A DNA stretch of 64,000 nucleotides from Mermis nigrescens (lineage: Eukaryota; Nematoda; Enoplea; Mermithida; Mermithidae), in assembly GCA_036768485.1 (NCBI GenBank), contig JAVLUZ010000154.1:46423786-46487785 (forward strand), given 5' to 3'. How positions within the stretch are numbered: the stretch's first letter is position 1; every line of letters starts with the position of its first letter. The notes below the pieces were generated by a model, which saw only the letters and a program-made list of their open reading frames with translations, ran no database searches and was not told the DNA's origin. The position numbers and the translations under genes were made by a program. This document shows, one piece after another, positions 34,376-45,051 of the stretch.

Positions 34376-34653
34376 ATAAGTCTAGCACCAGGATTCTCAC
34401 GGGTGAGTCCACGTTGAAAGGTACTGGAGAAGCGAAAATTCACGGATTTACTATCGCGAACAAACCGGAGCTTTTTCTAGCATCTGTGACAACGAGCCAC
34501 GACTACCCTGAAATTAAAACGATTACAAGTAACGTTCTAGGAAAGTCTTTCAAGGAAACGATGGATTTCGGAAAATAAGCCTGATCAGTTCGTAAAGAAT
34601 GTAACAAACCATTTTGGTACACAGCGGCGGACAAAAAGAAGCTTTGCGTCTAA
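34376..34653 (+). pseudogene. Transthyretin-like exon 2, orphan, two in-frame stops
   Basis: The acceptor is ATTTCAG and the exon continues in phase 1. It reads LTGESTLKGTGEAKIHGF, then LASVTTSHDYPE, then GKSFKETMDFGK. This aligns with the locus at 8293 (LEGSGEAKIDG, VTTCQDPD, KSFKETIDFGR). After FGK there are TAA (34576-34578) and TGA codons. The same frame then resumes with FWYTAADKKKLCV and a terminal TAA at 34651-34653, column by column like the FCYNAANKTKICI end of the other copy. The Cys of the conserved TTC motif is Ser here. No first exon is visible upstream; the Polinton and an R5 element lie between it and the first locus. A dead duplicate. Confidence 0.75.
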
Positions 34654-35505
34654 GCAAGGCGCCGGTTTGATCGAATATATTACGATTTTACAGCAAAGGG
34701 GTCTTTGAACGTAAACGAAAACACAAATTTTTCTTATATTGATAAAAATCATTATTATTTAGCGTAGAGCGACTTTATCTGCTGTTTTTCTCAACAAATA
34801 AACGACGATACGCATAGTGCGTCGGAAGACATTGGGGATGGTTTGAGGGAGCTTAGGAAGAACAGAAAGTGAAGTTTTCAGAATAATAAAGGAAATTTGA
34901 GGCTGAAAAAGGACAACGATCGCAACTTTCGTGCTCAGCATTGATCAAAAATTTTCAACCAAAGATGCCTCTATACTATTCTGACATTTTAACCGATTTG
35001 TAAGAAATTTCAATCTAAAAAAGCTTCCCTGGTGACCTTACTCAGACCATACTGACTGACCCCCCGACCGATCAAGTCGTGTAGCTATGGAAAGCATCTA
35101 AAGTCATATCAAATTAATCATTTAAAATTGTTTTTGATATCGTAGGAATACTTTCTTTTTCATTTGAATGCTAGCTTTTGAGATTATCGTTAGTCAATTC
35201 CTTTTATTGGATAAATGCTGTGCTAAGATTAAAATAAAAGCAGGAAATACTGAGTTGAATATCTTTTCCGAAGCGGTCAAAGTCATATTGGCATGTGCAT
35301 GTTATTGAGCTGTTCGATTTGATGAATGAATTATTTTCATAGGTACTTTTATTCAGTCCAGTTGAATTCACGACGTCACTTTAATTCTATTACATCGCCG
35401 AAATTTGATAAAGAACGCAATAATAAGTTTTGAGACTTGTGCTGGAAATCAACTTTATTAAATACGCAGAATCACACACAACTAAGGTCTACGTATGTAT
35501 GTACT
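34654..35505. other. no gene seen
   Basis: AT-rich 3' flank of the TTL pseudogene. No repeat family was recognised. Confidence 0.4.
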
Positions 35506-35720
35506 TGATCGCATCCTTGCAAGTAGGATTCTCGCAATTTGTTTAGGTTTTTTTTCTTGCAAGTAGGATTTTTTCAAGGTTTTAAGGTTTTTCTTGCATG
35601 TAGAATTTTTCCAGAGTTTTTAGGTTTCTCGGTCTGCTAGTAGGATTTTCGCGAAATGTTTATGTTTTCTTCATGCGAGTAGGATTTCCGCAGTTTTTCA
35701 AGCTTTTATTGTAAGTATAT
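35506..35720. repeat. ~40-bp minisatellite, five degenerate units
   Basis: Units follow the pattern 'cttgcaagtaggattttcg...tttaggtttt' near 35516, 35558, 35595, 35634 and 35678, with spacing of 37-44 bp. Confidence 0.65.
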
Positions 35721-36082
35721 TTTCCCTTCTAGCTTTTGCAAGTTTCTTCTTAAATGGCTTACGACAGTAGAATATAGAAATAAAACTTTTGGCTCTATCA
35801 GTAAATGGCCTCAAGCGAGTCTTCTAATATACCTAAGCGGAAGTTGTCTGTACTTGCACATAGGAGTTTGTATGACGACTTCAAAAGACTGAATATTTCA
35901 GTTTCTTGCTATTTTACATTCATGCCTATTTTTGAGACGCCTTTAGGCAATTTTAGCTGAACAAAATTCTGACTGACCCCCGCTAAAGGCTGACTCTTAA
36001 AGCAGTTCCTCTGTGAAGATATTCGCGGCATCGACGCACACGTGATTGAGGGCATACATGAGCGCATCGGGTCTGCGGGTCG

Positions 36083-36385
36083 GACCAGACATACACGTGG
36101 TGTAGGGGTTTTGGGGAGTCTACCATCGAGAATGGAAAATCGAGAATTTTTTGAGGGAAATAATGCAAAATGAAGGCAATAATTGGATGAAAATTTAGAA
36201 TCTTCTTTAAAATTGCTCTAAATTGCCCGGAAACTGAATATTAACATAGTTTTACCGCCATTTCAGCGCTTATATTAGTTTTTGAGGTCATTTATGCCCC
36301 AAAAAGCCCAAGTTTGACCCACCCTAGAGCGGCTGACCCTACCCGAATCGGCCTTACTGTGCATCTATTGTCCGGACCCTACTCT
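36083..36385. repeat. dispersed repeat R2, copy
   Basis: From 'ggaccagacatacacgtgg' to 'actgtgcatctattgtcc'. Interior 'gagggaaataatgcaaaatg', 'ttgctctaaattgcccgg' and 'tagtttttgaggtcattta' match the other copies closely. Confidence 0.6.
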
Positions 36386-36993
36386 GAGAATCCAGAAGAC
36401 TAAAAAAATCGGTAGGATCGCTAGAATTGAATTTTCAGTGCTATTTTTGACGATTTCGTCCCGTAGGCTCCTCAGAATTGGTTGCTGCTTATGTATGGTA
36501 GAGGGCTTGGTTAGCTGGATTTGCAGAATCTGAAAGTCTCCCACAAAAGCCGTTACACCCCCAGAATTGAATTTTCCGCAGATACTTTTTATCGCAATTC
36601 GTCCAATCAGAACCCAGAATTTTGTTGTGACCCATGAAACAGCGGCGACCCTTCAATTTTTACGCATGATAATGCCTCGTAAAATGTATCAAAACAAATT
36701 TTCGTCCGTTCGATACTGTTTAAAAATCCTATCGAATTTCGATCGATTTACGTTTAAAATGAATCGAAATTGAATGCTAGCATATTTCAATTGATGTTTA
36801 CAGATACGCTTTCAAAAGCAAACACATCACATCACTACTCGTATGTCTTTATGCTAATAATATTATTTTTTACTAATGGCGTCCATCCCAACCCTATGAA
36901 TTGTTAATACGATTTCAAATATATGGAAAACAATATTGTTAAATGTGTAGTTTTATTACATTTGCACAATTATTTGCGCCTCGTTTTTGCGTA

Positions 36994-39900
36994 ATGGACT
37001 CGTTTCCTACTACTTATTTACTTCTCGCGCTTCTAACATTGCTTTATAAATTTGCTATCAATGAAAAATTAGTTGAGAAACCATCAAAACTTTATTGTAC
37101 GACTGCGACAGGATCAGTGAGCTGTTCAAAGAATTCAAGCAAGACAATCAGCATCAGCAATCGAATCATGTTGATGGACCAAGATGGCGGTGACAATTTA
37201 AACCTTTTTTCGTCAAGATTCTTATTTGAATCTTTGAACTATAAATTCCAACCAATCAATGTGTATCATAGGTAGAGCGATAGCGCTACCTATAATATAC
37301 TTGGCCATCCTTTTTCTTATATGTTCATCACAGCGAGTGCGAAATTTGTGCCCCCCCTCACAGCAAAAACGGCACACACCTGGGAGGTGCGGTTTTTTTA
37401 ATCGATGGACAATTTAAAAATTCGATGCCTATCTTTTTTTGTTTACACTCAAAACCGACTTAGCAGTGAGTGTGTAAAGTGTAAACCGAAAAATCAAATA
37501 ATATGCGGAGGGCTAATTTTTTTAAATGTTGCCCCCGAGTTGTTGATTACGAATCTGAACTTAAAATTTCTTCACACTCAACAGTTGTTACACAAAAGTG
37601 TAAAGTATACGTGTTTTTTACTCTTTGCGTGTCCTTCAGCTTATCTAACTCAATTTCGTGCCGTCTTTCTCCAACTACCCCGCTAAGTAGGCGGAACATG
37701 CTAATTATGCTTAAAATGTGCCCAGACCTTAGCGTTACAGATCCTAGTTTATTTTGTTTCTATACACCCAATAATGCGGTATGAGCACAAGTGTAAAGTT
37801 TACACCGAGAAGCATTTTTCCGCCCACAGCATTGGGTATCAAACAATTTGCGGACGGCCAATTCTTTTAAAATGTTGCCCCTCAGTTGAAGATTACGAAT
37901 CTGACCTTAAAATTTCTTTATACTAGATGGTTGTTGCACAAAAGTGTAAAGTATACGGGTTTCTTACTTTTAGCGTATCCTGAAGCTTATCTAACTCAAT
38001 TTTGGTTTCTGTGCAATCCAATTGGTTTTATAATGTAGAGGGTTACAATATCTGAAAAACGTGAAATTGTTTTTCTTTTTTGAGGCAATATTTCTCGTTC
38101 TATGATCGTTTTAGTGTAAAGGGTTCGAGACGAAAAACTAAATTTTTTTAGCTACTCTGCTAAGTAGGATGAACATGCTAATTATGCTTAAAATCTGCCC
38201 AGACCTTAGCGTTACAGATCCTAGTTTATTTTGTTTCTATACATCCAACATTGCGTTATTCGCGCGAAGTGTAAAGTTTACACTGAGAAGCACTTTTCCG
38301 CCCAGAGCATTGGGTATCAAACAATTTTCGGAGGACCAATTTTTTTAATGTTACCCCTGAGTAGTAGACTACGAATCTGACCTAAATTTCTTTACACTCA
38401 ATGGTTGTTGCACAAAAGTGTAAAGTATATGAGTTTTTTACTGTTAGCGTGTATCAAAGCTTATCTAGCTCAATTTTGGTTTCTATGCAGTCCAATTAGT
38501 TTTATAATGTAGAGGGCTACAATATCTCAAAACGTGAATTTTTTTCTCCTTTAACGCAATATTTCTTGATCCGTGATCATTTAAATGTAAAGGGTTTGAG
38601 ACCAAAAAAGAAATTTCTTCAGCTACTTGTACCCTCCAGAATTTCAGCGCTGCCCACCTATGGATATATGGCCTGAATTATTAAATAAAGGAAGGGAACT
38701 AGCAAAGAAAAATGCTCCGATGGAACAAAAAAGGTAAATATACTTGAATTTCTTCATTGCTAAGGATGTTCAAGGAGGGGACTAGAGAAAATTTCCCTAT
38801 ATGCGCTGACGCCATAGGAATGTGCTAAACATTTGAACTCTCCCTAAACAACGCAAAAATCAAAATATATTCTGCGGCCTGTGAAAAATGAGGGTGTAAA
38901 CACAAAGCGTATTTAAGTGTTTCGCAAAAGAGCATTAGAGACACTTTCATGATTATTAAATAATCAATGTATTACTTATTTAATGACATCCTGACCTTCC
39001 ACAATGCTCTGGAGTAAAAGATAATAGAGTAAACTTTACATCTACATGGCCAACTCAATAGTTTTCTTGAAAAACCACAAAAAATTACTTTAAATTTTCT
39101 AAAATAAAGTAATCAAAATACTCGCCATCATAATCGAAATTACTACGGAAAATCTGCAGAAACGCGCATAGGCCGCAGAATATACTTCGATTTTTTCGTT
39201 GTTTAGGGGAAGTCTAACTGTTTAGCACATTCCTATGGCTTCAGCGCATATAGTTAAATTTTCCCTGGTTATCTCCTTTTACATCCTTAGCAACGAAGAA
39301 ATTCAAGTATATTTACCTTTTTTGTTCCATCATCGGAGCATTTTTCTTTGTAAATATATTTACAGATATAAAACAATCAAATAAAAATTTGAATGTATAA
39401 ATATGAGTCGAAAGTAAGATAAATCATCGAATAGGAATTGACAAAAAATTAAAACATTTGTCTTACTTTCATAAGATATGTACAGATATTACATACTTCG
39501 GAAATTGTTGTCAGTTTTATCGTTACAAAAAAAATGTATGTTATAAATCACAAAGCTTTTTTCTAAATCATTGAAATCAAACTCAAAGATAAACATTAAA
39601 TCAAATTTCAATTAAATCGTTATAATAATCATCATCTAAAATCCATTCGCGAAATCCAATTTTAGCGATACATTTAAGCAGTTAAGAGGCACGTCTACGT
39701 CAAAACCCTGAATCCACACGTTATAGTTAGCTGAATAATGGGCGTACTATACATCGTATTCTTAAATCCTTAATTTTTTCAAACTATTTGATTTTCTATT
39801 TTATTATATTTTTAGTTTTTATTTTTTCATTTTTATTTTTATTTAATCCTTTGAATAACACCTCGAAATCAATCGATCGTTTAAGGCCTTTATGGCCCAG

Positions 39901-40208
39901 ATGATTTTATGGGAGAAATTTGGTTGAATAAGAGCGAAGGAAATTATGAAGTATCAGGTTGCGCCGACGACACGTTCAATCTCAACGGCCCTGACCCTTA
40001 TGTGCTCATCTTGACAACGTGCGTCAAAGCGGGCCAACGTTCACCGAAAAAGATATTTTCGGGCGTTAAGAAGTATCAAGAACAAGTAGATTTTGGCAAA
40101 ATTGATTTGTATACGACCCCTGATTCGCCATCGCGATTTTGTTACACGTTTTGGAGACGCAGCCCCGATTTGTCCACCGAAACCCGCAACGATTACTGTA
40201 TTGACTAA
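36994..40208 (+). CDS. Transthyretin-like (TTL) secreted protein, two exons, 172 aa
   Basis: Exon 1 is 36994-37189. The ATG at 36994 is preferred over the in-frame one at 36943 because it starts a good signal peptide (MDSFPTTYLLLALLTLLYKF). Then come LYCTTATGSVSCSKNSS and MLMDQDG. The donor is G|GTGACA, phase 1. Exon 2 is 39886-40208, after TTTAAG. It reads GLYGPDDFMGEIWLNKSEGN, VSGCADDTFNLNGPDPYVL, LTTCVKAG, QVDFGKIDLYT and ends YCID-stop. A CAG acceptor 15 bp further in (exon from 39901) is in the same phase, but the longer form matches the paralogue in length. Six Cys and the DPY.L..TTC motif fit the nematode-type TTL family (Pfam Transthyretin-like), secreted beta-sandwich proteins. The specific ligand is unknown. 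The 2696-bp intron hosts R1 copy iv. Confidence 0.85.
37263..39350. mobile_element. R1 element, copy iv, inside a TTL intron
   Basis: Hairpin end ATCATAGGTAGAGCGATAGC at 37263-37295. The array has units of a second subtype, marked by 'gttgcccc.gagttg..gattacgaatctga', near 37521, 37869 and 38347. Each unit has 'cacaaaagtgtaaagtata'. The foldback module (38699-39350) follows. A small R3 end ('cagcgctgcccacctatgg', about 38645-38662) lies before it. Same orientation as copies iii and vi. Confidence 0.6.
39351..39885 (+). other. remainder of the TTL intron
   Basis: Very AT-rich and pyrimidine-rich toward the 3' splice site. No further element seen. Confidence 0.5.
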
Positions 40209-40399
40209 ATTTAAGAATTAAGATTAAAATTTAGAACCAGCTGGCCATTCTGTTCTTAAGCCTGTTTTCGGCAGTACTGGGAGATTTCGGCCTGCTTGCA
40301 GGACATAATCGATCAAACGTTATCCTCCTCATCACTGTCAATGTGTCTTTCTGAAGAATTTTTCATGTTTTTTATCCGTTCTCGACCCAAAACGCTTGC

Positions 40400-40443
40400 T
40401 GCAAAAATGCTAGCAACCTTTTTTCGTTGCTAGCATTTTTGCA
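40400..40443. repeat. perfect 18-bp inverted repeat
   Basis: Arms TGCAAAAATGCTAGCAAC (40400-40417) and GTTGCTAGCATTTTTGCA (40426-40443) with the loop CTTTTTTC. It lies 191 bp past the stop of the TTL gene ending at 40208. It may lie in its 3' UTR or mark a short foldback element. Confidence 0.9.
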
Positions 40444-40927
40444 ACAAACGCAGGACCTAATCGATGCGCTTCATGTCATATTTTGTTCCCTTCTTATACT
40501 CGCTGAGTGATCGATACAGCTTAAAACAAAATATTAGAGAAAATTTACCAGGAAAATTGGAGAATGATCAAAAATCAAAAATAAATGCTAACATGTTTTG
40601 GGCAATATGTGCATAGTCCTAAGATCACGTTTCTGAGCGGTCAGCAACAAAAAGTTTTCTAAATTGCTTTCTTTGGTCTGTAATAGGATGGACACGCTCG
40701 GAGTGATACTTTTCGCTGTTTCGGCGATGTTCTCAAATTCGAAGGTTCTTGTAGCAGCAAAAAATTAGCAAGTGCTAATTAATTATAAGGAGCATGATCA
40801 AATTTTGTGAAAAAATAATTTTGCTTACTTTTCAGTACATTCATGTGATATAATCTCTCTTTTTTCTCGTTAGTTTCCTGAATCCTACAGACAACAAATT
40901 TGTTTAATTCCATGGATTGGTGAAGAC

Positions 40928-41185
40928 CATACCTGGGCGTGGGGGGTTTGGGGGTATGCACTCCCCGACAAACCAGAATACCCCCAGAAAAAAATAACCC
41001 CAATAATTCAATTTTTTGAAATTTTTTTTGTTTTTTTCCGCAATTTTTTGATGCCATTGGATATTGCTCGATGAGAAACGTTGAAAAATCGTGTTTTTTA
41101 GCCGTATCACCATTTTTAAGGCCATTTTTTGACCTTTGGAGAAATCTTGCACCCCCCCCCAGAACATTGGAACCACCCATCTATG
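40928..41185. mobile_element. R3 MITE, hAT type, copy 2 (inverted)
   Basis: Ends CATACCTGGGCG and CACCCATCTATG, with a perfect 8-bp duplication GTGAAGAC at 40920-40927 and 41186-41193. Contains the family core in reverse complement ('gctcgatgagaaacgttg'). Open frames inside are non-coding products of the element. Confidence 0.85.
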
Positions 41186-41193
41186 GTGAAGAC

Positions 41194-41789
41194 TGATTTC
41201 CTGTAGCACTTTTACTGATCTTGACCCGTTCTCTCGCAATCCAGGCAGAGCCCAGGCTTGAATATATCTATTACTTTGCTTTTTATCAACGCACGCATCT
41301 AAACAGCGTGCAAAAAATTTTTGAAAACAATTTTTCCTGAATATATTCTTTCTTCAATGTTCACAGGTATTTCCCCCGAGCATACTTTCCCAGACATGGC
41401 TAGCTAAGTTCAACGAGGCATACATTGGCATTTGAGGTGTGTTTGGATTCACCGAAATTCGAAGTACCTTCACGGACCCCCCTTTTAAAATTTTAAATGT
41501 TTTATCGTAACTTTTTTACACTTAGACCCGCCGGACTACCCGACGTATTTTTACTTCCATATCACTTCATCCTATCTTTTTTGATTGTGAAAAAATGTGT
41601 GGATTGCTTTTTGTTCGATCTAGACAAGTCTGTATATTTTTCACATTCTAATGAATGTGTTTGCAGTCCTAATTTAGTGGAAAAAAGCAGTTCAAGTTTT
41701 TAATCTGAATAGCGATATTTCTGATCTATTGCATCGATCAAACATTTTCATTGTTCGCAAACTTATTTAAACGAAGAACGATTGTTGAT
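41194..41789. other. no gene recognised
   Basis: A 68-codon frame at 41497-41703 has a hydrophobic stretch but lacks the TTL motifs and splice pattern. I do not call it. Confidence 0.4.
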
Positions 41790-42095
41790 TATCAGCTTCT
41801 CAAAGGTTCTTCATGAGTCATTTACTGTGCATACAATTAAGACACAATGCCGTTGAATCTGAAATTATGATTTCCAGTGGATAAGAATCGAAGCAGTGAA
41901 TGAGCCGTTTTACTCGCCGAAAGGAATATTCTATTCCTGAGGATTCTTCCGTTGTTGTTATCGTATTTAAAGCCTTTCATTTTCTAGCCCGGTGCAAACC
42001 GCATTACGCGAAAAAAGTAGTTGTGCGTGAGAGCTTTTTTGTCTGAATAACTGATAGACAGGTACACTAGCTCTACCGCCTCTCTAAAGACAAAT
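41790..42095 (+). promoter_or_regulatory. putative 5' regulatory region of the TTL first exon at 42096
   Basis: Blocks 'cttctcaaaggttcttcatga', 'cacaatgccgttgaatctgaaat' and 'cgtatttaaagcc' have ordered counterparts upstream of the gene at 45052 ('cttctcaaaactgttcttcatga', 'cacaatgcgatcgaatctaaaat', 'cgtatttggaaaa'). The shared order shows a duplicated, partly conserved 5' flank. A promoter role is inferred from position. Confidence 0.45.
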
Positions 42096-42270
42096 ATGTT
42101 TTATCTCTGCATTTTAGTAAACGTTCTTCTAATAATAAATCATTGTTTCGCGTTTAAATCAAATCGAGTTGGTTATGGACACCACTGCACAAATGCAGCA
42201 GGCAACGTGACATGCCCGATATCCCGCGGAAATGTCTTCGCCTGGATCCAAATGCTGGATCAAGATGGTG
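42096..42270 (+). CDS. Transthyretin-like first exon (signal peptide and first strand), own exon 2 not found
   Basis: MFYLCILVNVLLIINHCFA is a clear signal peptide. It is followed by NRVGYGHHCTNAAGNVTC and WIQMLDQDG, the same layout as the first exon at 45052 (RVGAGDWCLWANGIVSC, LMDQDG). The donor is G|GTAAAA, phase 1. No exon 2 with DPY or FGKIDL was found before 45052. The phase fits the exon at 47076, so this may be an alternative first exon of that gene. Alternatively it is left over from a gene that lost its second exon. Confidence 0.7.
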
Positions 42271-44770
42271 GTAAAATAACCTTTTCATGTAAAGTTTGGA
42301 AGGCTTCGTTCCCTAGAATAATTGATAATGTAAGCACGCACAATATGCTTCAGACTCGCCGCCAAAAGTTTTAGTCTTCCGAAAAAGCATAGAAGCGTCT
42401 ATGCTAATTTGTGGGCTGTGATCTTTAGCCTGAATGTATCAAAATCGTAAATCATAACAAATTTACGCGTTAAGGACGTTCAGTTCCAGTGAAACTTCAT
42501 GGCTATGTAAAAATAAGTGCAAACAATAATATGCAATCATCAGATAAAAGTAAAAAGTTCAGGACTAAAAAAAATTATTGAAAAAGATGCAAAACCGAGT
42601 AATGCATCATTTTCGTAGCATTTTTTTCTGTTCTACCACATCCATTTGTTCATAACTTTGTGTAGCCCCGTTTTGGCTTCAGTTACATCGTTTTTGATGG
42701 TTTAGCTCGAAGAGGAGTTATAGAGTAGTGAGAAATAAGCATTTGTTGGCCTATTTACAGTAATATCACAAAAACTCAGGATGGAAAAATAAGGTTATAA
42801 TAAGAGAATTTAGTGGTTTATTCCTTTCCAGCTCTTTAAATGCATCCCCTGGATGTATTTAACACAACAGAAATCTCATTTTTCTGGTTTTTGCATAATG
42901 TCCAACAGGAGTCTATTCTTATGTATTGTGATAGTTTTATAATTAAACCTCTTTCAAAAATAATTTTCACAGAAAATAACATACATATTCAGAAAGAGCA
43001 TAAAAAATTGTACTAAGTGAAAGTAATAGCTGTCAGAGAATGTTAAGAAGGCATAGCTTAATATGCACCAGGAGTTTATGCTATGATGGTGCCCTTCGAC
43101 TGCAAAAACATGATGGTAAACGGAGGGTTGATACACCTATGGTCGTCCAGATTACTGTACCCTTATTTAACTAGTCGCAAAAATACGGACAACCCGTAAA
43201 TGCCGTCATGCGCCTTATAAAGTCAGAACGGTTGTCATGATGGTACAAATAAATTATATTTTTGGTGTCGGGACCTTTCCAAATTGAGGAATTGAGCGCG
43301 TCCCGTGAAAAAAATTTAATCTGGTACTCTGGGGTTAGGTAATCCTAAAATTTATTCATTTTGAGATATGATAAGTTTTTATTTTTTAATTTTTTTATAA
43401 CTTCCAGCTGAAATATTAATGAAATTTCATGATAACTCTAAAAATCTTTCTAAAGAAATAATTCAGTATAATGAACACGATTTCAGAACCGCTGATAACA
43501 GACATTTTATAAAGTATCACAAAAATATTTAATAATATTCAAAATATTCTATAGAAAAAATTTAAAAACGTGCAAAGCATAACACATTTCGGCAAAGAAT
43601 GTTTTTATGTGACCTGAATTGTTTGGGTTTCTGCCAAACCGGCTTTTTCCGAAAAATCATTAGGTTCGAATCAAGAAGCAATTCCCTAGCCGACTTGAAT
43701 ATTGTGCTTATCGCCTTTTTCGAATTCTATCAAATTGCTGATTTCTTTCTAAAATCGCTTTTGATACGACGATGGTTCGCGTGACACAAAAATTGTCGTC
43801 GTTTTTATCTTATAAATGTATTTTTCAAATCTAACTTATGAATTTTGCTCAAAAAAAGACTTTCCTTACGACTACTTTTAAATCATCGATTCCACAATAA
43901 ATTGTACTGAGGTCTCGCACACAATATAGCCACAATGTATAATAGAATCTCTATTATGCTCGTGAACTTTAATTAAGGCGGAATACGCTGATAACGAGAT
44001 ATGAAACAATAAAATGCATAATAAAAATGAATATTAAGCATTAAAATTATATAATACTAAATTTTTAGTCTTTTTTGCATACATTAAAGAGATGAGCTTC
44101 AATTAATATTGAATCAAATGACGAAAACAAACTGATTTTTAAGAATTTGATTATCATAAAACTTGCAATAAATTTAATATTTTCTCATTCGAAAAACCTA
44201 TTTGCTCACCCGAATGAAGTAGACTCCGTAGCCGGTGTGCTTGGCAGTAGTCAGCCTTGTTACCCTGGATCTAATGCTTTAATGTACCCCTGTGTTATAA
44301 GATAAGCAGTTGATGCTGGCCACACCTACTCACAACTAAAGCATGTAGGGATAGTCAAGTGAAGCTATCCTGTGACGGAGGTGTGTTATAGCGTACATAG
44401 GGAGCAGCCCTACAGTCCGTAGTAAGTCATTGAAAAAAATCAAAAATTCGACATGTGCATAAATCGTAAATTGAACGAGCAAAATTGATTTTCAACAGCG
44501 AATTTTTGAAATTTTCGACGATTTCCCAGAAAAATTATTCGCCAAATGTCTTCATTAGTTTTGCCTGCAAATTCGACTCTTTCCATTGAGCGCACAATAT
44601 GGAGCTTCCCGCTCCTACTCGAGTGAGGGTACCCACAGAAGAGTTTTTTTAACACAAGGCTGTTGCATGATTAAGATCGGGCCTGCCCAGGTTCTCGTCC
44701 GGCCCAGCCAGCTATTGTTTGGTTTTTATAGAATAAGTCCGAACATAGTTATGCACTGTAAATATACAGT
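42271..44770. other. 2.5 kb without a recognised gene
   Basis: Mostly AT-rich. A GC-richer patch at about 44210-44425 ('ccgtagccggtgtgcttggc') stands out but has no identifiable RNA or protein signature. The frames at 42954-43136 and 43599-43784 lack motifs. Confidence 0.4.
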
Positions 44771-45051
44771 AAGTCGACTTCTCAAAACTGTTCTTCATGA
44801 ATGATTTAATACATCTACGATTCAGCAACACAATGCGATCGAATCTAAAATCAGGATTTACAAGCATATGGGTCGAATCTATTTATCTACACAATAAACG
44901 CGAGCAAAAAGCTGAATAGAATCCATTTGCCTTAGACTGGAAGCAATAACTTTTACGATTTTTTCCTCTCTTCGTAACCGTATTTGGAAAAAAGTAGGTT
45001 TATATGGTAGAAATTGGTTCAACTTATCACAAACGCAATCTGTGAAGAATA
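44771..45051 (+). promoter_or_regulatory. putative 5' regulatory region of the TTL gene at 45052
   Basis: Carries in order the same blocks as 41790-42095, with substitutions. The 'cgtatttggaaaaaagtagg' stretch lies ~65 bp before the ATG. Confidence 0.45.

Noticed and set aside
40779..41239. Overlapping 133- and 111-codon minus-strand frames
   Set aside because: They run through the R3 MITE, and similar frames appear in the other R3 copies at 46.8, 50.1 and 59.1 kb.
44210..44425. GC-richer patch considered as a small nuclear or other structured RNA
   Set aside because: No Sm site, box motifs or clear stem pattern could be recognised.
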